NCBI RefSeq assembly: GCF_937616625.2
Contig: NC_065571.1
Coordinates: forward strand, 47,291,651 to 47,355,650
Source: Mercurialis annua
Lineage: Eukaryota > Streptophyta > Magnoliopsida > Malpighiales > Euphorbiaceae
Length of the DNA stretch: 64,000 nt
Reading direction: 5' to 3'
Shown here: piece after piece, positions 30,888-41,839 of the stretch
Numbering within the stretch: the first letter of the stretch is position 1
How the letters are laid out: each line of letters opens with the position of its first letter
Program-made: the position numbers and the translations under genes
The notes under the pieces: generated by a model
What the model was told of the DNA's origin: nothing
Database searches by the model: none
What the model saw: the letters and a program-made list of their open reading frames with translations, nothing else

Positions 30888-31053
30888 AGCCTTGAGTGAA
30901 GTCTTTATATAGGGGAAGTTTTAATAGTCTAATACAATTAGAATCTAAGTCGAATTAGAAATCCATTCGAAGCCTTGAGTTAAGTCTTTATATAGGGGGA
31001 GTTTTAATAGTCTAATACAATTAGAATCTATGTCGAATTAGGAATCCGTTCGA
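30888..31053. repeat. Two tandem copies of an 83-bp unit
   Basis: Units 30888-30970 and 30971-31053 both begin AGCCTTGAG, contain TTTATATAGGGG and end ATTCGA/GTTCGA. They differ at about six positions. TTTATATAGGGG is TATA-like, so this may be duplicated promoter sequence of a retroelement; that is inference only. Confidence 0.8.
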
Positions 31054-31077
31054 AAATAGGATTTTCAGCAAATTCCT

Positions 31078-31216
31078 CTCGTCAGACATTCCTGCATAGG
31101 CAGAGCATCCAGCCGCCAGGCAGGAATTGGCTTCCTCGGCAGGGAACCCCCTCAAAGACAGATCCTGCCGGGGTAGAGCTTCTTGCCGCCAGGCAGGATC
31201 AGCGTTCCCGGCTGAA
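31078..31216. repeat. GC-rich duplicated module with GCCGCCAGGCAGGA
   Basis: Two imperfect copies of a roughly 65-bp unit that include CAGAGC/TAGAGC, then GCCGCCAGGCAGGA, in otherwise AT-rich DNA. The minus-strand frame across it is open but has no recognisable domain. Confidence 0.55.
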
Positions 31217-33133
31217 AACAACTTCAAACTCTAAAATTGCACGAAATCCACAAACTTTTTGATTTTTAACTTCTATCACTCCGCTTTGCTCCAAAATTCT
31301 TATTCTACAAAACAAACACCTTCCAAGCATAATTTCCTCCAAAAATCCGAAATACTACTAACAATTACACTTGAAAAACGTTATACAAAATGTGCATATC
31401 CGCTGGCAGCGGAATGAGATTCCGTTCGCTAGAAGTCGTTTTTTTCTTTTAAAATATTGTTTAATTAAAAAAGAAAAAATATCAAAAGGTCCCCATTTAA
31501 AGCATCTATCAATAAAAGAGCCATGAAGGATTAATTTGAGAGATATTGTAAATTTGAAGCTCATTTTTGAATTTTTTTCCCGAATAAAACTGATAGCAGC
31601 CCGTCTGTTTGAGCTTAACTCGTATCTTTGCTCTTATCAGGATGACATAGATAACAACCAAGGTGTACTAATTGCCACATGAGCAATGTAACGTCCAATA
31701 TTTAATGAAAGGGTTTATTTATACAATTTTTTAAAATTTAAATGGTTTAATTGTTATGTTTTGAAAGAAGAGGACTTATTGTGCCAAAAATTGGTTTAAA
31801 AAGGCTTATGTGTACTTTCGTGAAAATTATGAGAGTTTTTCTTTTATACCTTTTTCCTTTGAGTCATATCAAATTAATTCCCATATAAAATATACTTCTA
31901 TAACATATGCATAAAAAAGATCAAAGATTCACGAAGCTGGTTTATTTGAGTGCAAACAGTTTTTACATATTTTACATCTAACCTTTCTTGTTTTGTTCTA
32001 GAACAGATTATAAAAGAATAATGTAATTTTAATTCCTATTCTTTTTATAATCTATTTGATCTCTGGTCATTTTTAAGATTTGTCATTTTCTAGACTTGAC
32101 TGAATTTCTGAGGAAATGGAGTCTAAATTTCGACAAGGACAATGTCATTGTGGTTTCAGCAATCTTATGTCCCCTTGACAATGCATACAGCTATGAACAT
32201 CCAGTTGACCTTAATAATCAAACTGATTATAATATACACAGAACTATATATAGTTATTTATATTAGGCAAATAATTTAATATTTCTATTTATAACTTTGA
32301 TCGAATTGAATAAATTTTCAGATAATTTTGACAGTTTCATCTGTTGATTTTACGAGTTCAGACAATTAAATCTAACTAATATATAAAAAAATGAAGAATC
32401 TAATTAATAAATAAATGCTAACTTTTAGAGCTTTAATTTATTTTAGTGTTAAATTAATCAATAATTGCAGAAAAAAAAATTATAACATCTCAAGAATTTA
32501 TCTTTCTAATTTTAATAAATAATTTGTATGCTATTATTTTTGCAATTATTAAATATTTCTCTAAATACGCACTAATTTTATCACAAAAATTACTTTAAAT
32601 AATAACTCATTATATTTTTTATTTAGATTTTGTTTTAATGATCAAAACTCATAAAATTGACGAATCGACATTATTTGTAGTAAGTTATACGGATAGATAA
32701 ATCTATTTTACTTTTATATTAGGCGAAACGTATTTATATACCCACAACTATCTCGTTTTCTAAATATATCATAATTTTAAAACTTTATTAGTTTGGTTCA
32801 TCATCTTTCCGAGTGTTGTAAGTTATATCCATATTTAGATTTTAGCTGACGTGATATGATATTATATGTCAAATTTGATAAGTTTTGTATACATAGACTT
32901 ATAATATTATGTCACGTTAACTCTAAACAAGTCGTAAATATATTAAGCAAAAGTCGAAAAAATAATGACCACATTTATAAATGCTTTAAACTATAGTATA
33001 TATTCGGCAAATGAGACAGTAATGGATAGATAAATATAATTCTCCTTTATATGTTAAACTTATTTTCTGTAATTTGATCATCTTGAATTTCATAAAAACT
33101 TCAGTTTGACAAATTAATATAGCTCAGCAGAGT
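31217..33133. other. Intergenic; right part is the GRAS promoter region
   Basis: No gene found. The stretch next to 33133 should hold the GRAS promoter; candidate TATA-like sequences are ATAAATATAA (33031) and TTTATATG (33047), about 85-100 bp before the ATG. No other element recognised. Confidence 0.4.
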
Positions 33134-34774
33134 ATGGATGAAGAGAATACATGTACACAAACTCCTCTGTTTTATGGAGTTGAAGAATGGAAAGAGTCTC
33201 CGAGCATTGGTTTCCCATTTTCTGACGACGGACTGGATCAGAATATCATACCGGAGCAACAAATACATGTCTCCGATTATGTTTGTCAGGATCAGCAGCG
33301 CAAGTACTTATTCTCCGATTATATGAGCTACGATGATCTGAGATTTTCTCTCCTATATCCGCCGGTTCAATCAGGACAAATTCAAGAAGCTGGATCCAAG
33401 AACAATGAAAATCCATATTCATTTTCTTTTGCATCACTTGAGCTGCTAAAGATTCGTAAAAACAACGGGTTGAACAAACTGAACAGAATTATTGAGCCTC
33501 CGATCAGTCAAGAATTGTCAACAGAAGAGATTATGAGGATAGCAGGAGCAAAATTCCTTCAATTTTCTTGTCAAACAGATCAAATTTCCGCTTCTCTCTA
33601 CGGACTTTCGGACGAGGATTCAAGAAAAGTCGCGCTCGCGGAAACGCTTCTGGCTTCTGTTGAGAAAATTGAGAATAAACAATTTGACAGTGCACGCAGA
33701 CTGCTCCAACAATGCGATATATTTTCCTCTGGCGAGTCCGGAAATCCTGTCGAACGAGTAGTTTACTATTTTGCTGAAGCTCTCCGGGATAGAATTGATA
33801 TCGAAACAGGAAAAAAAACATTAAATGGAATGGGGAAGCAACAGTCGCTTGATATTGATGATATAATGATGACTCCAAACGCAACAACCTTGGTATGTCA
33901 CCAAGTAATCCCTTTCTGTCAGATTTCCCATTTCGCAGGAGTTCAAGCCATTGTTGATAATGTAGGCGAAGCGAAGAAGATTCATATAATTGATTTAGTG
34001 ATCAGAAACGGAGCGCAATGGTCCGTGTTAATGCAAGCTTTAATTTCTAGACGTAATTGCTCCGTCGAGCTTCTGAAGATTACGGCTATCGCGACCCATT
34101 CCAAGGACGTAGTTGAAAATACAGGTAAGAGATTAAACAGCTTTGCGCAGACTATGAACATACCATTTTTATTCAAGATAATAATGGTATCAGATTTTTC
34201 GGAGCTGGATGAAAATCTAATAGAGAAGAATGATGATGAAACAATTGCTGTTTTTTTCCAGCATCTACCTCGGAGTTTGATTGCGTTTCCGAATCGATTG
34301 GATTCGATGATGAACATGATAAAAAATATTAATCCATGTGTCACGGTGGTTGTTGAAATTGAGGCGAATCATAATGGACCGACGTTTGTGAATCGTTTTA
34401 TAGAAACTTTATTTTTCTACAGTGCATATTTTGATTGTCTTGATACATTTATGCAACGGGACGACGAAAACAGGATGATTTTGGAATCAATGTACTTTGG
34501 TAAAGGAATCAAGAACATTTTAGGTACCGAAGGAGATGAAAGGATGGTTCGAAACGTAAAGCTCGATGTTTGGAGAGTGTTTTTTGCTCGTTTTGGTATG
34601 GTAGAGACCGATTTAAGTTGTTCATCGTTGTTTCAAGCGAATTTGATAGTTGAGAGATTTGAATGTCGAAATTGTTGCACACTTGATAAAAGTGGGAAAA
34701 GTTTAATTCTTGGGTGGAAAGGTACGCCTCTGCATTCTCTTTCTGCCTGGAAGTTTACATCCGAAGAAAACTAG
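33134..34774 (+). CDS. GRAS-family transcriptional regulator, single exon
   Basis: Intact 546-codon intronless frame. The C-terminal 390 residues have the GRAS order: leucine heptad region I (about 165-225, LAETLLASVEKIENKQFDSA), VHIID core as IHIIDL (283-288) followed by QWSVLMQAL, leucine heptad II (about 325-365), PFYRE region around RFIETLFFYSAYFDCLD (421-437), and SAW with LILGWKGTPLHSLSAW (524-539). The N-terminal part (1-130) is acidic and variable, without DELLA or TVHYNP motifs, so it is not a canonical gibberellin-repressed DELLA, although the GRAS core resembles proteins often labelled RGL-like. Expected in the nucleus, acting through partner transcription factors. The start is the first in-frame ATG, with a stop-rich region before it. 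Which GRAS subfamily it belongs to needs a tree. Confidence 0.9.
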   Translation: MDEENTCTQTPLFYGVEEWKESPSIGFPFSDDGLDQNIIPEQQIHVSDYVCQDQQRKYLFSDYMSYDDLRFSLLYPPVQSGQIQEAGSKNNENPYSFSFASLELLKIRKNNGLNKLNRIIEPPISQELSTEEIMRIAGAKFLQFSCQTDQISASLYGLSDEDSRKVALAETLLASVEKIENKQFDSARRLLQQCDIFSSGESGNPVERVVYYFAEALRDRIDIETGKKTLNGMGKQQSLDIDDIMMTPNATTLVCHQVIPFCQISHFAGVQAIVDNVGEAKKIHIIDLVIRNGAQWSVLMQALISRRNCSVELLKITAIATHSKDVVENTGKRLNSFAQTMNIPFLFKIIMVSDFSELDENLIEKNDDETIAVFFQHLPRSLIAFPNRLDSMMNMIKNINPCVTVVVEIEANHNGPTFVNRFIETLFFYSAYFDCLDTFMQRDDENRMILESMYFGKGIKNILGTEGDERMVRNVKLDVWRVFFARFGMVETDLSCSSLFQANLIVERFECRNCCTLDKSGKSLILGWKGTPLHSLSAWKFTSEEN

Positions 34775-35514
34775 GGAGTAAAATCATGTCATAAGTCTCC
34801 ATGAACGGTACCGGTATGTATGCGATTTCTGTGGTTTTGGAAAAAATGGATTGAGAATCTGGAGAATAGCAGTTTTATAATCCTGTCCAAATAAGTGTGC
34901 GATTTAAGCGATTTCTAGATCTAATTTCACGAAAAATAGATCAATGGTCGAAATACATCGGCTTCGCTCCAAACATCCGTCGGTTTTTGGCAAAATTCAA
35001 TCGTTTAAACCTTCGAAATTTACATTTTTAAGTTGTTATGTTTGTTTTTAATTATTTTTGTATGTAATTTCCTTTTAGTTTTGAATTAGGGCTTCACTAT
35101 TTTTGTTAGGGTTTTTTAGATAAATACCAAAAAAAGATAAAATATTCTCAAGAATACTACCTCAATGTTTTTTTTTGAAAAATACAATCTGTACTTTTTT
35201 TTTTGAAAAATAACTTTTGTTATTCTCAAAAATATCTTTTTTAATCTCAGGAATACGATTTTGGTTATCCAACGGTATACTAACACCGTTGGTTAACCAA
35301 CATATAAAACTATTACAAATTTAAACCTCCATCTTTATTAAACTAGTTGAAAATTCTATTACAAATCCCTCCGCCTTCATCACCGCAAGAATAATCGTCA
35401 AATAAAACCTAAATCGTCTTTTTAAAATTAAAATTATTGATTAACCATTTGTTAACCAACAAGGTACTAAAAACAAGGTCATTGGTGTACTATTAGTACA
35501 CCATTGGTTAACTA
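34775..35514. other. 3' flank of GRAS gene and AT-rich spacer
   Basis: No gene. The GRAS 3' UTR is expected at the left edge. From about 35100 the texture changes to repeated TTTGAAAAATA and GGTTAACCAAC motifs that lead into the tandem repeat. Confidence 0.4.
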
Positions 35515-35905
35515 GCAACAAACATAAAATTCAGCAACTATTTACTAACGATTTTATTAACAATATATTCAAAATAAAAATTACAGGTTACCTAACAGTT
35601 TACCCAATATTAACCATTGGTTATCCAACATCTAAAAATATTATAATTCTCACAAGCATTTCTTCAAACACCTAGAGTGCAACATATTGTGCAACACAAA
35701 AAAATCGAACCACAAACATAAAATTCAACAACTGTTTACTAACGATTTTATTAATGATATATTCAAAACAAAAATTACAGGTTACCTAACGGTTTACCCA
35801 ATGTTAACCATTGGTTACCCAACACCCAAAAAATATTACAATTCTCATAAGCATTTCTTCAAACACTTAGAGTGCAACATGTTGTGCAACACAAAAAAAT
35901 CGAAC
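35515..35905. repeat. Tandem repeat, two copies of a 194-bp unit
   Basis: AACATAAAATTCA at 35521 recurs at 35715 and the following sequence is nearly identical, including TTTACTAACGATTTTATTAA, TACAGGTTACCTAAC, GTTGTGCAACAC-like ends and AAAAAATCGAACCAC. The small plus-strand frame within is a by-product. Confidence 0.8.
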
Positions 35906-36524
35906 CACCATTCATCAACAACATCGTTCACAAAAGAAAAAAAAATGGATTAAACAACACACAAAATGTGATTAACCCAAAATATTCACATTAACAAAGG
36001 ATTAGACTGAAATCAAACTTCGGATCCGCCCATGAACCCTAATTTCCTTCACCATTTTTAATGATTCTGCTGTGGAAAAAACATTTGTAATTTTCTGGAA
36101 ACGTAGGCAATCTCTTCACGAACGGCGATGGCAGCAGACTTACGACGGCGCCGATGGTTTGGTGACGATTGTTTAAGAGGGAGAACGCGACATTCAAGGT
36201 GGTTGCTTCTGTGGTTGCCGCTTGACTGCTCCAATGATGGCGGAGGGCTGCCGTAGGAGGCGAACTTACAACGATTTCTGCTCTGTCAGCGATATATGGC
36301 GGCACGGCACTGGTATTTCTCTTCAGCTGATCCGAGGAAGAAGAAAAAATGGAGAATACTGCTAAGATCGTATTTGTCTAATTTAGAAAGCATAAAAATC
36401 AAAAAAAAAGGAAGGAAATGTAATTCTCTAAAATGAAACTAAGCAGCGTATTTGTCTAATTATTTTGGGTTAAACCCGTGTTTTGTCTAATTAAGTCTTT
36501 TAGTTATAGATATGTAGTTTAAGT
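35906..36524. other. Non-coding, with a GC-rich patch
   Basis: 36095-36310 is markedly more GC-rich (GACGGCGCCGATGG, GGCGGAGGGCTGCC) than its surroundings. A minus-strand frame of 88 codons covers it, but no domain or splice context is recognised. It might be a captured host fragment in a transposon, but I cannot support that. Confidence 0.35.
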
Positions 36525-36553
36525 GTTTAATAAACAATATTTCAAAAAAAAAA

Positions 36554-36911
36554 GGCCAGATGTTATAAAAAGGCCAAACCTTTCACAAAAGTTTTACAAA
36601 AGTCCCGACCTTTCAATTTTGTCGATTTTGGCCAAAAATTGATTATTTGGTTTTACAAAAGTCCTGACCTTTCAATTTTGTCAATTTTGGCCAAAAATGG
36701 ATTATTTGGTTTCACAAAAGTCCTGACCTTTCAATATTTGGCATGCTACATAGTCGTCACACAGGCGCCACATAGGCAAATTGAAATCAAATTGAGAGTT
36801 GGCCACAACTGAAACCAAATAATTTGTTATTGGCCAAAATCGACAAAATTGAAAGGTCAGGACTTTTATGAAATTTTTATGAAAGGTTTGGCCTTTTTAG
36901 GACATTTGGCC
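36554..36911. mobile_element. GGCCAAATG-family TIR element with long flanking repeats
   Basis: A 358-bp inverted-repeat element. Left end GGCCAGATGTTATAAAAAGG, right end GGACATTTGGCC. Internal ACAAAAGTCCTGACCTTTCA motifs are repeated three times on the left. It is flanked, beyond A10 runs, by an 18-bp perfect direct repeat GTTTAATAAACAATATTT (36525-36542 and 36924-36941), longer than usual for a TIR element. Confidence 0.7.
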
Positions 36912-37358
36912 AAAAAAAAAAGAGTTTAATAAACAATATTTTGAAGGGTAACTGATCTTAACATTATTGAACTTTTATTTTTTTTGTCATTGAGCTTTAA
37001 TTTATTTTCATTTTGGTATTAATATTTGCCGGCAAAAGAAAATCTTAGGTGGCAGCAAGAACTTGACATGTGGTAACTAAATTTTCCTAGTTTTACATAC
37101 ATAGTTTTACTTTAAAAAAGAGTTTTAAGTTAAATTAGGCATACATGACAAGTTTTCAGGTAAAAAATAAGTAAATTCCGGCTGCCATCTTAGCATTTGT
37201 GGCTGGAAAATACCGAAATAATAAAAAAATAAAAGTTCAGTGATAAAAAAAGAAATAATTTAGTAACCGAAATAATTTTTTTTGAAAATTCAGTGATTTT
37301 CGAGATCAATTACTCTTTTTTTTATACTAAAGAATTACTTGCTTTATTTTTTAATGTT

Positions 37359-37462
37359 TTTTTTTTATAATTGAGGGAAGGGGAACGCGTGTGGAAGGAA
37401 TCGATCTCACAACCTAGCAAAATTGTTGCCCAGCTTATAGCATTTGAGCTATAACTCATTGG
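37359..37462 (-). mobile_element. tRNA-derived SINE
   Basis: On the minus strand: A-box-like AGTTATAGCTCAAATGC, B-box-like TGAGATCGATTCC, then CCCTTCCCTCAATTATAAAA and an A tail (T run on the plus strand). Direct repeats of about 15 bp, TTATTTTTTAATGTT with a one-base length difference, flank it (37344-37358 and 37463-37478), supporting retroposition. Same family as 29288-29390. Confidence 0.72.
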
Positions 37463-37479
37463 TTATTTTTTAATGTTAG

Positions 37480-38270
37480 AATTCAGTTGAATCAATATGG
37501 TTTTGAAAGCTATAACGTGACATTAATTTTCCTGATCAAGCGACCAAAGAGCAATCTTAATTGCTATGAACCTGAGAAATAGGCAGAAATAGAACTTACA
37601 ACCAATACAAACAACTGGTATAATCCTCTCTATAGGCATCAAACTCTTTCAGACACTGTTAGTCGAGAATTTGCCATTCAAATTAGCCTTCCAATTGATT
37701 TTATCCTGCCCCTGATTACCGATAGCGAAGGTATCTCTAATACAATCCCACACAATATGAGTTTGCATATCAATAGGGTCAGGAAAGTTCCACTTGTGAA
37801 ACCAAATAATCGGTTTTTGTCCAAAATCGACAAAATTAAAAGGTTAGGATTTTTGTGAAACTAATAATCAGTTTTGGGCTAAAATTGACAAAATTAAAAT
37901 GTCAGGATTTTTGTGAAACTTTTGTAAAAAATTTGACTTTTTTACGATATTTGGCCAAATTTTTTTACCAATTCTATCTCTAACCTTCAAAATAAGTCTC
38001 TAACTCCAAGAATCAAAAGGCTTTGTGATCCCCAAAAACTAAACTTTTTCAGCTTGTTTTATGTCGAGTTTGGTGTAAAATTTGAAAAATGGAAATGCAT
38101 GTGATTCCTACATTGCCTGGGAATAAACCAACTAATGCGTCTATAAAAAAGGACCTTTTTTTTTATAGGGTTTTGTGTCTTAAGAGTTATCCATTTTTGT
38201 GAATGGAAGAAGAGATAAATCCTTTTCGATTTATCATATACCCATCTGTCCAATCAGCTAGCTGGTCTGG
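37480..38270 (-). pseudogene. Probable LINE fragment, interrupted by a TIR element
   Basis: Minus-strand translation of 37790-37480 in pieces reads FPDPIDMQTHIVWDCIRDTF, then INWKANLNGKFSTNSV. The second piece resembles the W ... NGxFSxxS segment preceding the zf-RVT of plant LINEs. Stops are present. The right part (37968-38260) is similar in base composition and would be the upstream portion, separated by the insertion at 37795-37965. Assignment is tentative. Confidence 0.38.
37795..37965. mobile_element. Partial GGCCAAATG-family TIR element
   Basis: Contains two diverged copies of the AATCGACAAAATTAAAAGG/TTTTTGTGAAACT module and a right end TTTACGATATTTGGCC, matching the elements at 16622-16927 and 36554-36911. 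The left TIR is missing or eroded. Confidence 0.55.
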
Positions 38271-38417
38271 TTTGAAACGTTTAGTTCGAGTACTATTATT
38301 ATTTTTTATTTATTAACATTATTTCTTCTTATAACATTTTATTTTGTAAATGCTCATATAATAAGGCTTATAAGTGTATTTTGATAAATTTGAAATAAAA
38401 TTATATAAGTCAGGATA

Positions 38418-38418
<1 letters not shown>

Positions 38419-38456
<38 letters not shown>
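38419..38456. repeat. (CA)n(TA)n microsatellite
   Basis: About eleven CA units followed by seven TA units, ending exactly where the hAT-like terminus CAGTGACGG begins. The TA part probably served as the insertion site. Confidence 0.85.
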
Positions 38457-38689
38457 CAGTGACGGATTTACCTATGGGCCAAGGGAGACACTGGACCCCC
38501 CTGAATTCCTTTGAGAAAATTACACCAAATCACCCAAAAATTTAAGAGAGTTATTTCAAAAATACCCATACTGTGTATAAATATTCTCAAAAATACGGTT
38601 TGGCCAGTTTGGGTTGATTTTTACGGTTTGACTTTTAAAAGTTGCGAAATTACACTTTTTGAGTTGAAAAATACGGTTTTTTATTTAAA

Positions 38690-39110
38690 AAACCCAGTAA
38701 GTTTACTATCAGGTTACTAACAGTTTACTAACGGTTTACAAACAATAAATTGACTAACGGTTTACTAACAGTTTACTAACGGTTTTTATTTATAAAAATA
38801 CGGTAAATCTCCTATCGGTTTACTAACAAAAAGTTTACTATCAATTTACTAACTGTTTACTAAAAGTTTACTTAAAAATCAAATTTACTATTAATTTACT
38901 TTTTAACCGTATGGTTAATTCATTAATCATTTACTATCAGTTTACTAAAAAATAAGTTAATTTACCATCCGTTTACTAACAGTTTATTAGTTTGACTAAA
39001 CATTATAGCTAATTTATTAAATATAAAGTATAGTTATATTTATTAACCGTTTACTAACAGTTTACTATCGTTTTACTATCAATTTACTATCAGTTTATTT
39101 ATTTATAAAA
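38690..39110. repeat. Degenerate GTTTACTAACGGTTTAC array
   Basis: Dozens of short variants of GTTTACTAAC, AGTTTACTATC and CGGTTTAC in one orientation over about 420 bp. Related motifs occur near 35545-35800. No regular period, so it is not a classic satellite. Confidence 0.7.
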
Positions 39111-39961
39111 AAACCATGCCCTTAATTTAAACCCACAGAACAGAATATTCATAATAAACCATGCCCTTAATTTAACAATGAATTTAAAAGAGCCAAATTG
39201 CCTAGTATATCGATATTTTAATCAAAAACTAAACATAGGAGAAGAGATTTTATCCCTGGTTCTATTTTCTCATTACTTCGCTAAAAAATAAATTTATAAA
39301 ACTTTTAGTAAACTACTAATACACCGTTAGTACACTGCATGCCCACTTACTCCCAAAATTATCAACTACCCATTTTAAACTATTGAAACTATAATAATAT
39401 AGACCACAACTGTGTGAAATTAAAAATGTATTTTATAAAAATAATTGTAAAACAAATGATGATTAGCATATGGATGTAAAAGTAGTAAACTGGGTAAGAC
39501 TTTTTAAATATAAAATTACAAAACTTTTCCACAGAGGCATTTTAACAAATACATAAGCTGCAACTTATGAATTAAGTAATCTAAATATAATAGTACCACC
39601 CGCACCACCGCTAAACACTCCATCTCCACCCACAGCCTCATATCCTTTGCCACTCACCTAATTTATGGTCCATTTTCTTTTATTTCATCTTCTCAAATAA
39701 TCAGACCCATATATTTCAAAATACAAACCAATTAAAATAGCAAAACTCAAACAAATTCAAATTACAGATCTGCAAATACAATCACAGGCTCACTATATTA
39801 ACGGTGTTGTCTTCAACGCCGGTCAACGGCCGGACCACTGCGGTCAACAGCCGAACCACCGCGGTCAACAGCAGTCGGACCACTACTGGTCGGATCAACA
39901 GTGATTTGTGGTCTAACCATTTTTAATGATTGGACCAATTTTAGTTAGATAATTAAAAATT

Positions 39962-40064
39962 AAATAAAACACCATTTTGTGGTTAAGAGGTGTGAACCCT
40001 TGACCTCTTATAAGAGAGAGTTTATGCTTTGCCACCAAGGCAAAGGTTGATTGTTGTCAACATT
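39962..40064 (-). mobile_element. tRNA-derived SINE-like sequence
   Basis: On the minus strand CTTTGCCTTGGTGGCAAAGC (A-box region) is followed by GGTCAAGGGTTCACACC (B-box region) and an AATGGTGTTTTATTTAATT tail. A real tRNA fold is not closed. Ends and target duplication were not determined. Confidence 0.5.
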
Positions 40065-40068
40065 TACT

Positions 40069-40071
<3 letters not shown>

Positions 40072-40156
<85 letters not shown>
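40072..40156. repeat. (TA)n microsatellite
   Basis: About 42 uninterrupted TA dinucleotides. Length is likely variable between individuals. Confidence 0.95.
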
Positions 40157-40157
<1 letters not shown>

Positions 40158-40454
40158 CTGATTATAAATTTGAATTAACTTATTAGAATGAAATTAATTT
40201 ATAATGCAAACTAAATATCAATTAAATATCAACTTAAATTAAATTTATTATAAGTTTAATATTAAATTAGTCTAATTAAATTTATTTATTAAATATTCAT
40301 ACAATAAAAAAATAAAATGTACATATATTTATATTTTATACAATTTATTAATACATAAGTAAAACTAGTAAAAATATTTCACTTTTTAAAATTGAAAAAT
40401 ATAATTGTTTAGTGGTCGTGGTCGTGATCGGATATGTGGTAGTGGGACCCCCGT

Positions 40455-40631
40455 GGTGTGCGAAAACTCAATATAAACTCAATGACGACTTAATGTCAAT
40501 TCAATGATAACCTAATGTCAACTTCATTATGTATACTATTAAAAGTAATTTATAATATGAAAAATAAACTAATAGTAATTTGAAAGTAATTTATTTAAGG
40601 TTTTATTAAAATAAAATAAACCGAAAGTAAT
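40455..40631. repeat. ACTCAATGT array, left remnant
   Basis: Motifs such as ATAAACTCAATGACGACTTA and TCAATGATAACCTAATGTCA, continuing on the far side of the LTR retrotransposon at 48548. The retrotransposon therefore landed inside this array. Confidence 0.6.
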
Positions 40632-41224
40632 TGATGGAGTCTGCCTTCTGAACCGGTGAGTGAACCTGCAAAACAGGGTAGAAGCTAACCGGACGGTGGT
40701 TGTCCGATTAACTCTCCGATGCTAAAGTCAGTTTAGAGCTTTGAGCAGCGTTTTGAGTATATGAATGTAATTGTAATTCTAGGCATACCTCGTGCTCCTT
40801 TTATAGTAGACGAATATACCTAGTAGAGTTGTATTAGGTAGGTGAATCCTACTTTGTAGGGATTCGGCCGTATCTTAAGGATTCTCCTGATTTGTCGAGA
40901 TCTACCTTAATCTGATAAGAATCCTATTTAGGAACGTCTTCCTAAATAGTCTTATCTTCCTAAAGTAGAGCTTATCCTTCCATATGTAGTGTTTGTGTCC
41001 AAATAGGACAAGGTTTCCATATTTAGTCGTTTATCCGAATCCCGGACCTGACGCGCTCTTGGCGGATCATGTGGGATTCGGTCTTTATTAGTGTATTACC
41101 GAATCTTAGAGATTCGGTATCTCCTTCATATCTTTCCGTCTCCAGGGGGAGTCCGGTGTCGCCTGAGAGTGGATCTCCTGCAACTCGGCTCCATTATACT
41201 TACAGTAGGATTCGGTATCCATCA
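40632..41224 (-). repeat. 3' LTR of the Tat-like element
   Basis: 593 bp, same length as the other LTR at a constant offset of 7318; no difference noticed when the two were compared line by line. Ends TGATGG...CCATCA. Confidence 0.95.
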
Positions 41225-41237
41225 TTAGCCCCCCCGC
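41225..41237 (-). promoter_or_regulatory. Polypurine tract for plus-strand priming
   Basis: On the minus strand GCGGGGGGGCTAA directly precedes the 3' LTR start TGATGGATACC. A G-rich run abutting the LTR is the expected second-strand primer. Confidence 0.6.
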
Positions 41238-41495
41238 AAGTGAGCTGAAGTAGTTTGGCATTTATGCCTTAGTGGATTTTAGCTCTTTTGGAGCTGAGTT
41301 CTTTTATGCGCGCGAGTCGCTTTGTATTCCGGGCGAGTCGTTTCATATGTTTGTGGGTGACGTTTCTTCTTTAGTAAGATTCTGTATTGCCACGTGTTGT
41401 CCATCAGTAGAGGGTTATGACTGGATGAACGACAAGTGTCTTCGTGCGCCATTAGTATTATGGGATCTCGTCTTTTCAGTTTCTTTGGTTCAGGC

Positions 41496-41502
41496 TATAT
41501 AA
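41496..41502 (+). promoter_or_regulatory. TATA-like box upstream of the antisense gene
   Basis: TATATAA within GGCTATATAATAG, about 340 bp before the antisense ATG. A CACGTG G-box core lies further up at about 41392. These suggest the antisense gene has its own promoter inside the element. Confidence 0.4.
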
Positions 41503-41839
41503 TAGTTCATTTTCTTTCTTTTCCAACCTTTGCTTTCTCTGCAACTGCTAACCTTCAATTTCTTCAAGCTTTTCGTGGGTTTCCTTCTTCTGCTGTCAAG
41601 ATTCCTCGTTTTCAAGTTGCTCCTTACCTTTCTTTTGATCCTGCGTATTTGCTTGCGAGGTATTTTACCTTTTCTTTAATTTTAATTTCCTGGTAGTTCT
41701 TCGTTTTTGATTTTGTTCCTTCTGTCCTTGTTCTTCGCATTGTTCTTCGTCTTGTTCTCCTTCTTTCCCCTTCTTTTGATCTTTTAGAGTTTTAATTTTT
41801 TCATCATTCCGTGTTTCCCCCCCATTTAAAAATTTTAAA

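Noticed and set aside
33134..34774. Calling the GRAS gene a true DELLA
   Set aside because: The N-terminal region lacks the DELLA and TVHYNP motifs; only the GRAS core resembles that group.
36039..36305. 88-codon minus-strand gene in the GC-rich patch
   Set aside because: No domain, no convincing splice sites or promoter; composition alone is not enough.
41272..41696. Plus-strand frames between the 3' LTR and the antisense ATG
   Set aside because: No recognisable domain; more likely promoter and leader of the antisense gene. Kept open as a possible uORF region.
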